64,000 bases of DNA from Agarophyton chilense (taxonomy: Eukaryota > Rhodophyta > Florideophyceae > Gracilariales > Gracilariaceae), in NCBI GenBank assembly GCA_030374765.1, contig JARGXX010000031.1:620001-684000 (forward strand), written 5' to 3'. A program made the translations under genes and the position numbers. Below the pieces are notes generated by a model. The model made no database searches. It saw only the letters and a program-made list of their open reading frames with translations, and was not told the DNA's origin. This document shows, piece by piece, positions 10,465 through 22,161 of this stretch (its first letter is position 1; the number at the start of each line of letters is the position of its first letter).

Positions 10465-13400
10465 GGTGAGGGTAGTGTGTAAGACGTGTAGGGCGGGATG
10501 ATAAGCAAGGACTCGCCCTCAGATGAGAGCGCCGGGCACTCTTTAAGAGCGAAAGCGCCTGCCCGTCGCGACGATCTCGACGCCACGGCTCCGCATCGCC
10601 GCCATTGCTGCCATCGCTCATCGCTGTCTATCGCTATCCATCGCTGCCGCCCGACGGCGCGTTGAATTGTGGCGCGCGGCGTACCGTGGTCGTCGTGCCG
10701 CCATAGAAAGCTTTCCCAAGCGCGCGCGCGTCATTTACAGAGGCGGCGCGTTTGAATTGCGCGCGTAAGGAGAGTCTCGTAGAAAGGGCGCAGGTTGCGA
10801 AGCGCACGCTATGTATCGATTCAGTACATCCAAGCAACGCTTACAGACTACTCCGTACTTGAGAGCTGCGCTCCAACCCCCGCCGTGACGTCATGGCGTC
10901 CCATTGTGCAAATCGCTGTGGCGTGCCGCTCTAGTGCGCCCCCGGTTGCAGGCTACGAATGATGCTCGGCTCTGCGCGCACTCACCGCAAACCGCCGCCG
11001 CTGCTCGCACCCTCGATCTGTAAGCGCTCCGTCAAGTATGCGCAAAACGATCTGTTTCACACGCATAGCACCCCACGTCAGCGCTTGTGATGTCTACGTC
11101 GTAACAAAGCGCGCCCTATGTGAGATCTCGCTCTCCACCCCTCCTTGACGTCGCGCCTTTGACGCAGCACCTTTCCCGCCGATTCAACCGCTTGCCGTCT
11201 CACGTTCGGGCGCACAAGCGCATGAGGCCAATTCACCACCCATTGCGTTTTGGAACGTTGTCGTTCACACGTCAAAGAAGCTGTCTGTTGGGCATGCTTG
11301 CGCGTCTCTAGAGAGTTCGTTGGGTGCCGACTGGCGCCGCCATCTCCGTTGAGCACACTTGTCGAACCCGCGCTTTGACACGCGTCACAGTTTGACATTT
11401 TAAATGCGCGCCAAAATTTTGGGCACTGTAAAAATGTAAATATGCTTTGCTGCCGTCTTTGAAGAATATGGAAAAAACCAAGTCTCTTCTTTCATTGCTG
11501 CCAGTTGAAACTCATCACCTTTGCGAAGCACCATCCACGACAGCCAACTTATCGCCTAATGCCCTTTCTTCGTGACGCTTCCATCGATTTGCCCTCGCAA
11601 AAAGCGCTCTGGCGAGAAATGTCAACATCCTTTTCATTGCAATAACTCGTGATCATGCAAGCAAGCGTCAATGTGCCTTTTAAGCAAGCCATCAGCTGCC
11701 AGTTCCCCAAGCACTCGTGGTAATCCGCCCATGTGTGCTCAATGAAAGCTCACTTTTAACGTCGAGCAACGACCAGGGGCAACGACCGAAATCTCAACCT
11801 TATCGCGCTACTTTCGCATGGAAGAACACGTATATGGCTTAAAGTCCTACCGCGTGCGTGCGTGCGTGCCGCTGCCGCTGCAACCTCATGTGCTTATTGC
11901 CATAAGCCAAGAAGCATCACACATCTGCAACTCTCTACTACATCCTGGCTTGGCCTCAAAGCCACACTTGGGTGGCGATTGTGCGCCAACGCTCAAACAC
12001 CATATCATTTATACACATGTCATGAGGACACTCATTTCTTCACGCTTTCGATGGTACTCGCTGAATGCTCCAGAATGGATAAAGACGTTGAGAATGACGC
12101 CTTGATGAGCCTGAGTTGCATCTCAACGACACCAAGCTCAACATAGCGGAAGAGATCAATGATGAGGTGCATGTGATATCATCACCTCGCCCTCTCGCGC
12201 GATGGTGTACCCGGCGTGTACCGAAGGGTGAAACAGTAGGAGTACTTACAAAGTTGATGATGCAAAAACTCTACCAAAAGTCTCGTCGTGAACAAATAGG
12301 ATGGAGACATTTCATGTGCTAAGCTGAGGTTTAGCTCAGCAAAGCGAAATGTTTTTCGACGTCAGAAAGCTAAGTCAAAGTGGAACTGTTCACACAAACG
12401 CCACCTTACCCGTGCCAGTTAGGTAAGCGCCAACAAACAGCGGTGATCATGAACACTGCAACTTGGTGCACACACATATCAGGAGCGTGCACATGGATAG
12501 AACGCCCCCAGTATTGTTGGTGGCAACGATTCTATGAGTACAAAACGTTTCGCCTAGGCAATGAGAGGAACTGAAGGCTGGGGGGCTAGCCAGAACTTCG
12601 GGGGCTATGAGTGGTTCTTTGACGAACATGCATTGGCTTTTGTGCCGTATGCGCGGAGATAAGGCTGTGAACGAAAAACGTGGCGCATAAGAGTTAATCT
12701 GCGACGACACCTCCGGCAGAACAAATAAGGCGGGATGCAGAAGGGACTCGAGAGTTCAAAGTAGAATTGCTAACTCAGCCTCTCGTAGCTTGAAATGTAA
12801 TGATATTGGAGAGCACAATAGTGGGCGCGTGAGAATGGTGCTCGGTGCATATTATTACTTGAACGACTGGGGCCTGTTTCACGTCGCGCGCCCTTTCACA
12901 GACATTAGGATTCTGCGATGTCGATCAAATCATCTCCCGTGCTTTGCATGTCTGTCTCCTGCCCCATATCGTAAGCGTTTATCTATCAAACCCCTCACAT
13001 CGTTGTCCATTCCGTTCGTGCTCAACTTTGGAATTGCACTGCTTTCGACTTGATGCACACACATTATATATTCCAGACATCTTTCCGGCAAAGCTTTGTC
13101 TCCCATATGCAGCTGTGTTTTGTACCCTTCATATGTGTTTTTGCCAAAAGCTCGAGGATTGCATAATGCTTACACCTCAGCGATTTTTTTTTTCCATGTG
13201 CCTTTCGCAATTATCAGTCAAACCGTTTGACTCAAACGTAATTGCGCTTGTCAAAGCTTTGTGCATGACATGCACATCTTCCGAACGTTTTCTTGCACCC
13301 TTCGTGATTCCGGGCAGGGGTTGCATATTGGTTGATTGCAAACAAGAGAACGCCCCAACCCGATGAATGTCCGCATTGCCATTTGGAGCTCAGATTCTAG

Positions 13401-14285
13401 TAGATGTAGGATGGAAACAGATCTGTGAGTAACAACGTAACCTCAATCGCAGTTGAGAAGCATTTCGGAATTGAGAGGACATATCCGGTGATGGACAATG
13501 CTCTTCGGCGACAATGTAACTTACCGAAAAACACCGTGTTGCCGTTGATAGCTCGATTACACGTGCCGTGCCAGGATACTGTATTCTTCCCAACGAAGAA
13601 CGATTGCAGAGCGTTTGATCCTGTGAGCGATAGATACTGGCTCACCTCCCTTGTGCACTCAGTTATCGAGTGCACTTGGTTTACGAAGTGGTTGCACTCG
13701 GTATCTCAGGTACATCTCGTTTTTTGCCGCTCTGTATCTGTGGAACGGATTTCTACTTTCTGGCATCTCCATGACGATCTTTCCACCCGATTATTTCTCG
13801 AGAGATGATGTCATCGCAGGAAACAAAACTGCGAAGCTCCGCAGGAGTCTCCTTCCATTCCAGTGTGCAAGACAATCTGGTCTGCAAACCTTTCCAAAAC
13901 TTTCCGTCATAGTTAACGGAGTATAATTCCTACCTGAACCGACATCTATTGGCTTCTCTGCTCAATCCTGCCTGCCAATCCCCTGGCAACAGGACCATTA
14001 GTTCTTCATGCATGCGTGTCAGATCGCGAATTCTTATCATTGCGTGTCCCTGTGATGCGAATCGTGATGTCTCTTTTTCTTCTGTATGATGTTCTAACGC
14101 TCCTGATTTCATAGCGCCGCCTCTGTACTTAAACTCTGAAAGACGTTTCTTAGTTCCATGCCGCGAAAAGGTACTCGTGCATCATTTCGTTGATCTTACT
14201 CCTGCGCTGCGGATCTTCCCTGAAGATAATTCTTGTGTTCACTGGAAGAAACTTCACGCTGCAACTGCGAAAAGCTCTCTCAAAG
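10465..14285. other. gene-poor spacer, GC-rich at its left end
   Basis: 3.8 kb without a supported gene. The part to about 11.4 kb is GC-rich and probably includes the promoter of the minus-strand secreted-protein gene (an upstream CTCTTAAAGAG element near 10541-10552). The rest is mixed composition with ORFs of 60-140 codons on both strands, none with a recognisable motif. I see no tRNA or array. Confidence 0.5.
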
Positions 14286-15161
14286 ATGTGTCCTCGAGTG
14301 TTTATTGTTTTATTGTTTTCTGCCTCACTTCTCCTCCATGCTACGGTTTCCACTGCTTCAAACTGTTTCTCCGCTCACAGCCACATTCGCAAACTTCTAG
14401 AAAAAGGTATGAAGAAAGATCCAGATTTGATTCCTGCTTTTTCTCGCGCAGCTTTTCATGATTGCATCACCGCAACCAAGGCCAAACCAAAATCCGGTTG
14501 TAACGGCAGTCTCCGTCTTAAGGATGAGATAACGAACATGAACAATGATGGACTACAACCACCGCTGGACTTCCTTCGAAAGCACCTGCCCACCATCGCA
14601 AACAAAGACTGTGCATCGTTTGCAGACGGAATCCAACTTGGGGCGGAAGTGGCCATGAAGGTATCGAATGGACCAAACGTTATCAGTAGGCTTGTGAGCA
14701 GTGTTTCGCCTCGTGTGGATGTTGACGAACCAGACACAGTCGATGGAGAACTTCCCGATAAAGACGATCCGTTCCAAAGACTAAAGGAGTTCTTTGCGAG
14801 GAAAGGGTTCAATGTGAGGGAAATGGTGGTTGCAAATGTTGGTGGACATGCTCTAGGAGCTTTTGTCGACGATGAAGATAATCAAGATAAGCCTTTCACT
14901 ACAACAGAAACCGGATTTAACATTGATTATGCTGTAAATCTTGTTCAGAGGATTGATACCGGTGTAAACTTAGAAGGCTTCCACACTTTAAATAGTGACT
15001 TGGAACTTCTGGAGGACCCAGAGTCAGTGTATTGGCTGAAGTACTATGCTGGCTACACTGGGGTTGGTTATAATAAGGCTATTGGAATATTTCGATTGCG
15101 CATTGACTATGGGAAGTTTCTGATAAAACTGGCGAGTCTGAAAGGATCAAGTCTCCCGTAA
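14286..15161 (+). CDS. secreted haem peroxidase, plant/fungal superfamily (class II-like)
   Basis: 291 residues from the ATG at 14286. The signal peptide is MCPRVFIVLLFSASLLLHAT with a cleavage region near VSTAS. An upstream in-frame start at 14190 would bury the signal, so I rejected it. The distal haem motif AFSRAAFHDC carries Arg54 and His58; the proximal ligand is His188 in VVANVGGHALGAF. Between them is DFLRKHLPTIANKDCASFADGIQLGA, the equivalent of the family's D-x-ADL helix. The C-terminal region FHTLNSDLELLEDPES matches the substrate-side SD-x-x-L segment. The family reduces hydrogen peroxide while oxidising phenolics or halides; the substrate is not visible here. Length is typical (about 290-330). 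It is intron-free and isolated, with no gene within 3 kb. Confidence 0.85.
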   Translation: MCPRVFIVLLFSASLLLHATVSTASNCFSAHSHIRKLLEKGMKKDPDLIPAFSRAAFHDCITATKAKPKSGCNGSLRLKDEITNMNNDGLQPPLDFLRKHLPTIANKDCASFADGIQLGAEVAMKVSNGPNVISRLVSSVSPRVDVDEPDTVDGELPDKDDPFQRLKEFFARKGFNVREMVVANVGGHALGAFVDDEDNQDKPFTTTETGFNIDYAVNLVQRIDTGVNLEGFHTLNSDLELLEDPESVYWLKYYAGYTGVGYNKAIGIFRLRIDYGKFLIKLASLKGSSLP

Positions 15162-18100
15162 CTTGTGTCGAAACCCAAAAGGGCTTGATGTTTCGAAATG
15201 AAAGTTGAAAGAAGACATTTTCTGTAGAAATGACATCTGGTTCTATCGCCTCTGATTCTGAAGCGATATGATTTCTTTCGTAAGGTAGTTTTCTCTCTTG
15301 GAAGGGCCAAGATTTCAGGGACTACCTAGGCTTAATCAAATAAAAGCAATGCTTTTCTTCCACAGTTTTGCACATGTAGATGCTGTGGTATTCCTCGTAA
15401 ATTTTTCCAAGACTGTCCGCATACTTCTCCGACGACACACAATTCTTTTTTCTTGGTAGATACAGTCCTCCCGAAGCATTCGAAATTGGGTTTGTGTTCT
15501 CGAAGAGGATTTCCAATGTCATTCTAACGAAAGCAGAAATTATACTATTTCGTGGCCCTTCAAAGACCAAGGTCGTTAGAGTGGTCTTACTTTTCTTTTT
15601 AGGGAGCACAAATAAACAACTGTAGAAGATAGCAGCAGCCATTCGCCATTCCGAAACCAGTGTTCGTAGCGGATAGTAGCGGATAAGCAACACTGCAATC
15701 CAATAACTCAATTCTTCACTACTTTATTGAAAAGGTCTTACAATCTGACTTCAAAGCGCAAAACAAAGTATCCTGGATGTTTCTCCAGTTTCAAAAAGGC
15801 AGCGGGGCATTGATTTTCTCTTCAGAATCGAAGTCTGTTCGCACGGCTTCGGGCGGGGGCCATTTTTGCGACGTGCTACCCACATCTGCGACCAGAAAGC
15901 TCACCGACCACGGGACCGAGTTGAGCGACATCCAGGGCGTGGAAACAGAATCGGTGCGCTACCAATTCTGCTTTGAGTTGTTGCAATGAAAGAGTTGCCT
16001 TCCTGTCAGTATGGTCCACGAGGTGAACGATATTTGCTGACCAAGTCATATTTCATGAGATGTACAACATTGCAAGAACAATTCAACCGCGAATAAGCTG
16101 CGCATGAAACGTTTATTCTATCGGAAAAGGAGTCTGCTGCTCATCCAAGATTGGATCAATAGCTACATTTAGCTAGTACTTGCGATAAACACCCACACCA
16201 CACAATTCCAAAAATCTGTATCGCATGATACAGCCGTAGTAAAGTGGATTCAGCAGTAGAAACCCATCTTCTCGACTGCGAACCAGCTTAATTCTACCAA
16301 ACTTGAGATAGCATTGAACACTTCAGTCTTTCATTTGATTATCGGTGATCTTCTCGTTGACAAGAGTTTCATGATAGGTCTGCACAGACGCCATCCTGTA
16401 TGAAACTTTTCCTTAGATTAGTACAACTTGTACTTGATTCTCAACGCAGATATCGCAGCAGTAGTTCGCTCAGCCCGACTTCGAAACTCGCACAACTGCC
16501 AGAGCCCTCACATTGTGCACAGATCAAGCTAAGAAGCAAACATGGCAGCTTTCGGAGATGTGCACATTTCAGAATATTCTCTACCTCTAATCTGTACGAA
16601 ATCATAGAATACAACCTATCCCGTGCGTAGAAACGAACAGAAACCAACACATCAAAGCAGGATAGTATGATCTGCGGGCGTTTTTCACAAACGTTGAGTA
16701 GGATTGTGTGAATTACGCTGATGAAACTACTGTCGATGATGGGATTACAACATTTAAACAGTGACGGTAAACCAGAACTGCCATGTTTGCGTTTCAAGAA
16801 AGGACACGTATGAAAAATAGGTATTGGACGGAACGGAACGGAATTTCACGTATGATGGAAGGCCAAATACACGGCGTTGAGCTCCCAGCATGGTATCTCA
16901 CACCATTGGTTCATGTAAGAAGTTTGTGGTCCACTTCTGAGAGCAAGCGGTGGCGTGTGGCTTAGCCCCAGGTTCATGCTTGTCTCTTGCTCTATGAACA
17001 TGAAGCAAGATAGCAGAAGCGGTTTAGTCTCTATGTTAAGACAATTTTGTTAACGACAATATGATGCGCTGGTTGTCGAACTCCTTCGCTGGACACTAAT
17101 GTCGTTGATGAAAGCAATGATGAACGGTATGGATGTCAAGCGTTGGCAAGGAAAGAGAGAGGATCGTGAAAGCTCAAAGGGGCCAACAAGGATCACTCAA
17201 CTGCTCGGGACACCCCAGGATGGGATAGAGAGTAAGGCATCCCACCGTGAATCACTGTTCGAGCATCACTACGGCGTTCCATCGACGAGTTTGCATGTCA
17301 TAATTGTCGGACGGTGCGAAGAACATACAGCAGCCAGGAGTTGGCAAAGGTGTACTCCCGAAAGCCTAACAGGCAGCGATGCCGACGCGAGATGAAATGA
17401 AGCGTAACTCTTGCTTCAAATACAAATCACGCGCAGAAACTTTGTAGTTGCCCGAGAGAAGAAGAGCAGACTGCAATCTTAGCTTGAAGGAGCAAGACTT
17501 AAGCTTTTGCATCGCGTTCATTCGACCGTAATCCCGAGAGCGAGCATCAAGAGGATGTCCAGCAACGACGCCACGTTCGGCTTTTGACGGATCCAAACTC
17601 CGATGGTGGCCGCAGTGTTATTCTCCCACACGCAGGAGGAAGAAGTGTGGTGGCGACAGGTATTCTGAGGTCGTCCACGCAGTCCGTGTACACGCGAGAC
17701 ACGTTTCCCCCCAGCCAACGATCCCACGACGATGTCCCGAAGAGCAGCACAAGACTTGTCACGCAGTATTTCGCCGATATTGGAGGGAAGCCCTAAGTTA
17801 CCTTCAATTTCGTTGACAAGTGCGTCGGTCACGCCGTCATCTCCTGCCGAGCTTCAAATCCCGGGCCGAGGCATTGTGCTGAAAGCGATATCATGAATTA
17901 TGCCTCATAAGCACCTGCAAGACTGAATTGGGGCCAAGCCGACTCTACACATACAAAAAATGAAGAGTGCCTTAGGTCCTGGAGGAGTTCGGTAAGCGCC
18001 CCGTGCCTTTCTTCAGAATCACTCGCTCTGTAACGGAAGCCCAAAGCTTTTTAATTAACCCACACTTGATAGTTTTATACCTATCAGCAGTAGAACTTTT

Positions 18101-18573
18101 CTTCACGCACTTCTAATTATGTTTTGTAAGTGTACCACTAGCTTTAAACGAAGTACAACTTTTTAATTCGACAGCACCCACCCCAATGTCACTCTTCCCG
18201 AAGATCTTGTCGTGGCGTCACAAACATAGATTTAATGAGTATTTGGCCACTAAACCATTTTCTGCTGGGCCAGAATATCTCTGTCACGATCAACCCCTCT
18301 CGTTCTCGACATGCTTGCGTATGCATTGCAGCTCCACGACCTGCGGTCTCGGCAATATCTGGGCTCAGCTTCCAATTAACGCGAGCAACTTCTTTGAATC
18401 AGTAGAGAAGAGAAAAAAATACCGTCAGCGATGCATATCTGCTGTATAAGAGGGAGCTCTGGGCTTTCCAGATCTACAGATTTGTTCGCTCCACTTGATT
18501 GCATGTCCTATTCTTCGTTCGTGGTTTCACGCAATCAATTCTTGTTTTCACCGACCGCTATTTTTCATTCTAA
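15162..18573. other. gene-poor spacer with two coding-like patches
   Basis: No supported gene. Two patches are more GC-rich and codon-like than their surroundings: 15777-15989 (+), a 70-codon ORF containing TRKLTDHGTELSDIQG, and 17518-17832 (-), a 104-codon ORF containing GNLGLPSNIGEILRDKS. I recognise neither; both could be scraps of decayed host genes. A GGAACGGAACGGAA triplet repeat lies near 16829. The rest shows nothing. Confidence 0.4.
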
Positions 18574-18963
18574 ATGGCCACTTGGTTCTGTTTTAGCCAG
18601 GAATCTGAGAAGGTGAAGCAAAAGGAGACCTCTTTTCTTCGCCACGCGTTGCACCGAGTTCGCCTCAGAATTCGTCAGTGGAGGGCGATGAAAAAGGCAA
18701 ATGGAGAGGCTGGAGATGCGCTACAAGGGAAAGCGAAAGACCCTACGCTCCAAAACCTCCTTGATATTTCAATGGCTCGAGCTGATAGCCTCGAAACCAT
18801 TTCACTCGGGAGCCCCTCCATTGGCAGCCAGAAGGAGGTGGATGATGAGTTCTGTTTTCTTCCTATACCGGACTTGGTTCCCGACTACACAAGTATGTCA
18901 TATGCGGACATCTACGAATTTAGTATGAACATCACCAGTACGCGGTGGTGGTCGGAACATTAA
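18574..18963 (+). CDS. hypothetical protein, 129 residues
   Basis: Open from ATG 18574 to TAA 18963. The N-terminal half is basic and helix-prone (VKQKETSFLRHALHRVRLRIRQW), and the C-terminal half is acidic with LPIPDLVPDYTSMSYADIYEF. Codon use is even and protein-like. There is no signal peptide and no membrane segment. I recognise no family. The start may be internal: a TTTTAG acceptor-like site lies just downstream of the ATG, so an upstream exon is possible. Confidence 0.35.
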   Translation: MATWFCFSQESEKVKQKETSFLRHALHRVRLRIRQWRAMKKANGEAGDALQGKAKDPTLQNLLDISMARADSLETISLGSPSIGSQKEVDDEFCFLPIPDLVPDYTSMSYADIYEFSMNITSTRWWSEH

Positions 18964-19399
18964 TCTATGTGATGTTTCCAATTCGTTTAACAAATCGATC
19001 AAATGGTGTAAAATGACATTCTTATAATCCCACTTGTTTTTATTGCAAATTGATCGTAGGTCCAATTGCATCGCGCGCAGATCTGAATTTATTTTATCGA
19101 GTCATCTAGTTTATCTCATTCTCTCTCTCGAAGACAGCATAGTTTAGGTGGCACCTTTTCAACCCAGTACTTGTATTTAAGTATTGTTTACGAAAGCATT
19201 TTTTTGCTGATGCCTTATTCAATGTCGATGTGAAAAGTATGAGGTTCATCGTATAGTTTTCGAAGTATTTGAACCCAGTAGTCTGGTAGCAATCGCGTCT
19301 TAGTGGGTTTTGGAAGAGGTTTTGCTTTGATTCCTTCTATATGAAGAACAACTGAGCAACTCCGGCACTCGTGTTGGTCGCCTGTACTGGTAATCACAT
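18964..19399. other. AT-rich spacer
   Basis: About 440 bp of AT-rich sequence following the hypothetical gene. Nothing recognisable is seen. Confidence 0.5.
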
Positions 19400-19800
19400 C
19401 TTTTACCCTCACCCTACCCCTTGACACAGACATCGCGCTTGTTTTACCCGTTTGCATCCGTGGTCTAATCGAAACACTACAACTTGCATAAGACTTTCTA
19501 TTTTCACTTTGGTCAGCATTTCAAAAATCGTACCGACTGTTTCACCTTGCTCACTTTATTCAAATTGAAACTAAAATCCTTATTTCCGATCTGTGTTTGC
19601 GTAGCTTTCTGCACTTCTTCCAGCCCAAAACTCGTATATTGCTTGCGCCGTTGGGTCTTGCTGGCACACCCAAGGGTCTCGTGGATTTCTTTATTTGCAT
19701 ACACCTTTTCGTTTCAAGAACGCCTTGCTCAGTTCCATTGTTATTCATTATTGTGGAGAACAAACGATAGCTGTCTGCACCGTTCTTTCTCTAGGGAGCG
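19400..19800 (+). repeat. dispersed repeat, copy 1
   Basis: About 400 bp that aligns by eye, in inverted orientation, with 36535-36925 at roughly 80% identity. Shared blocks include CATCCGTGGTCTAATCGAAA near the left end and TGTGTTTGCGTAGC in the middle. It is flanked by unrelated sequence in both places, so it is a transposed or retroposed family rather than a local duplication. I see no coding signal that is conserved between the two copies. Confidence 0.75.
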
Positions 19801-20519
19801 AGTGCAGCATCGTCCAATCCAAATCAGGCAGCCTTGAATCCTGTCCATACAGTTGTATTATGTTGCGTCGTGTAGTCTCGTTACGACTCGCTGTTGACTT
19901 GCAAGAACAAGTCTCAAAAAATTCTTTGACATCTCCCGTATACTAGTCCACACACCGTTCTTCTCCAACCTGCACATCGAAGCAACCATTCACATCGCAT
20001 CGTGATCGTCCCTCACTTTTGCTCTCTTTTCGAAAATTTCCTATGCGCGCCTAGCATTCGCAGCCGCCCCATTCGTACCGCTTCAGTACAGTATTCCAAG
20101 GTATTGCCTTCGGGCGTTCTTTCGCATTCTCCGGCACAAATCGCTTCTTCGATATCTGCTTCAACATCACCATTATTATTGTAAGCCAGTAAGACGCCAA
20201 GTTCTACTGAACCATTACACGGCCCCTCTCCCCCATAACTCTATCGTGTAGATCCATGGAACCTAATGGATTTTTAGGGTCGGGTTCCGCACTGCGTCCA
20301 AATATCGAAGCCATGTTGTTCAGAGCGATCTCGTCACTGATATACGGTTGTAAAAAACCTATTCGTCAAACGGGTTTCGCTTCCTCCGCGCCGTGATACA
20401 GCAAGACCCTTCTTTATGAAGTAATCTTAATATAGAATCTTTCGGGATTCGAATGAAGGACTTCTGCGCCTAGCAGAGAGTACGTGCAACTACTAAAAAG
20501 CTCTCAGCAGAAAACTTAG
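19801..20519. other. spacer
   Basis: About 700 bp with no supported gene. A short stretch near 20436-20480 (on the minus strand) resembles part of a tRNA but lacks pairing stems; see the rejected list. Confidence 0.45.
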
Positions 20520-20885
20520 AGCAGCCGACGGAAAAGAAGATCATGACTCCAGCAGCTCTTTAAAGTTAACATGCACCTCGCTCACGACAAAGAGAGTGTC
20601 ACGCTTATAGATTGCCTTAACAATCGATTCTCCACCAGTATCTGACATGATGTCAGTATCTGATATTGCGGAGCACAAGTCATTGGCTCTGCCATAGAGT
20701 TGAGGCTTGGAGCATTATTTCTTGAAGGAAGACTGCTATCTTATTTCTGTTAGGATCGGTAAGTTGCTCATGAAACGACGACCAAAGAGCAACTGCCTTT
20801 GCGTATTTTTCCTTATTGCCTTTGCCGTCCGTCCAGGGCACATGTTTGAGATCCCAAGAGAAGCTCGGATTTCTGGGCGTGCCTG
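20520..20885 (-). mobile_element. LTR-retroelement gag-like fossil fragment
   Basis: Minus-strand coding remnant with a gag-like helical domain, recognisable from segments such as WDLKHVPWTDGKGNKEKYA and VVSEVHVNFKELLES. It is a broken fragment; no protease, polymerase, integrase or LTR lies beside it, so the family (copia-like versus gypsy-like) cannot be set. It abuts a Tc1/mariner-type end at 21051. Confidence 0.5.
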
Positions 20886-21050
20886 CTGATGTTGGTGCTG
20901 GTGCTGGGCCCATACAAAGTATTGAACTGTATTTGGGTGCGATGCTTGGTCTGAACCAGCTAGTTGTGCGATGTGGCTGAGCTAAGGTTGTCAGATGAAT
21001 CCTTGCACTGCTTAGTCCGTCTTTATGTGCATTCAACATTAAAGGACATG

Positions 21051-21091
21051 TACAGTGGTGTGCAAAAGTATAAGAACCACCCCCACGAACC
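21051..21091 (+). repeat. Tc1/mariner-type terminal inverted repeat
   Basis: The sequence begins TACAGTGGTGTGCAAAAGTA and continues TAAGAACCACCCCC. This is the classic Tc1/mariner end: a TA target followed by CAGTG and GTGCAAAAGTAT. I cannot find the opposite end or a transposase within the following kilobase, so the element is a truncated or non-autonomous relic. Confidence 0.6.
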
Positions 21092-22161
21092 TGGTTTGTA
21101 GGGCGCAAAAAGAAAAACGGCAACTCCTAAACACCGTAAAATGTCGGTTAAAGTGAAATTTATGAACTCTTTTTTACTAAGAAAGCACACCTAAGGCACG
21201 GAAGCTACAGAATAACATATTCCTAATGCTGCTATAGATAACTATAGTGTTCAATACAAAATTTCGTCAATTTGCTGAAACACAGCTATTAATCAGTTTA
21301 TTGATCAATAAACCCCAATTATGACGCTTGTTGCCGGCGTCGTGCGGCAGGCATTAAACAATTGTCGAAAAAAAACTTTACTGCAGCTACATCCAGTGCG
21401 TTGATAGGAACCAGCCCGATTTACAACCTTCCAAAACGGTCAAGGTACAACTGTGTTGTGCTAAGTTGACCTAAGAGAGTTTTTCGATGGCTTAAATCGG
21501 CTCCGACGTCGTAGCGGGCGCAGCTACCTCCACAGATGCAGCGCTGCATAGCACCGCCAGCGGTGTGCTCTCTGGCAGAGTCGCAAAGCGCTCAATTGGT
21601 CCGTCAGGCCCTCGTGGAAGACGGAGAGAATTTTCATCAACCCGACAACCACGCAGGCACAGACACGGATCACATTCCTAGAAAGAGAGACATAAATCAC
21701 CCGATGCTAGCGCCGAATGGACAGTACAGTCATCTCTATGTTCTACCGTTCTGATGGAGGACCAATTTATCGATCACATGATTTCGCGTCGTGAATGACT
21801 TTTTTGCAGTTTTGCATTATCTAGAATGCGTTTTTTGGGCAGAGCTGGCAGCATTGCTCCAAAAAGATGTCGGTTTGTGGTTTTTCTCATTTATAGAATG
21901 CTACAACAGCTCATGGATTTGCTTAATGAGTCGCTCAGGCTTTAAGACTTCCAAAAAACTCATTGAGCGAAGTGAAAATGTACCGGTATTTAGCTTGGTT
22001 ATTGATATCCCATACCACCGGTTTTAGTTTTGAAAAAGACTATTGAACTTATAAGGCAGTCAGGCGGTTCCGTTTTTTCTTTGAGTCGTGTTCGCTTTAT
22101 TACAGACAACATTTTTGTCTCCAGTCCAACCAAGAGTAGAAAAGGCGATGCTATGCTGTGA
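21092..22161. other. spacer, possible body of a Tc1-type relic
   Basis: About 1.1 kb after the Tc1-type end. ORFs at 21536-21754 and 21791-22027 show no transposase motif I can name. The second may be the decayed N-terminal part of the nuclease-bearing transposon that begins at 22162. Confidence 0.4.

Noticed and set aside
20436-20500. tRNA-like stretch on the minus strand (ATTCGAATCCC and a TCTGC...GCAGA pair)
   Set aside because: The T-stem does not pair and no acceptor stem can be formed; at most a decayed tRNA-derived scrap.
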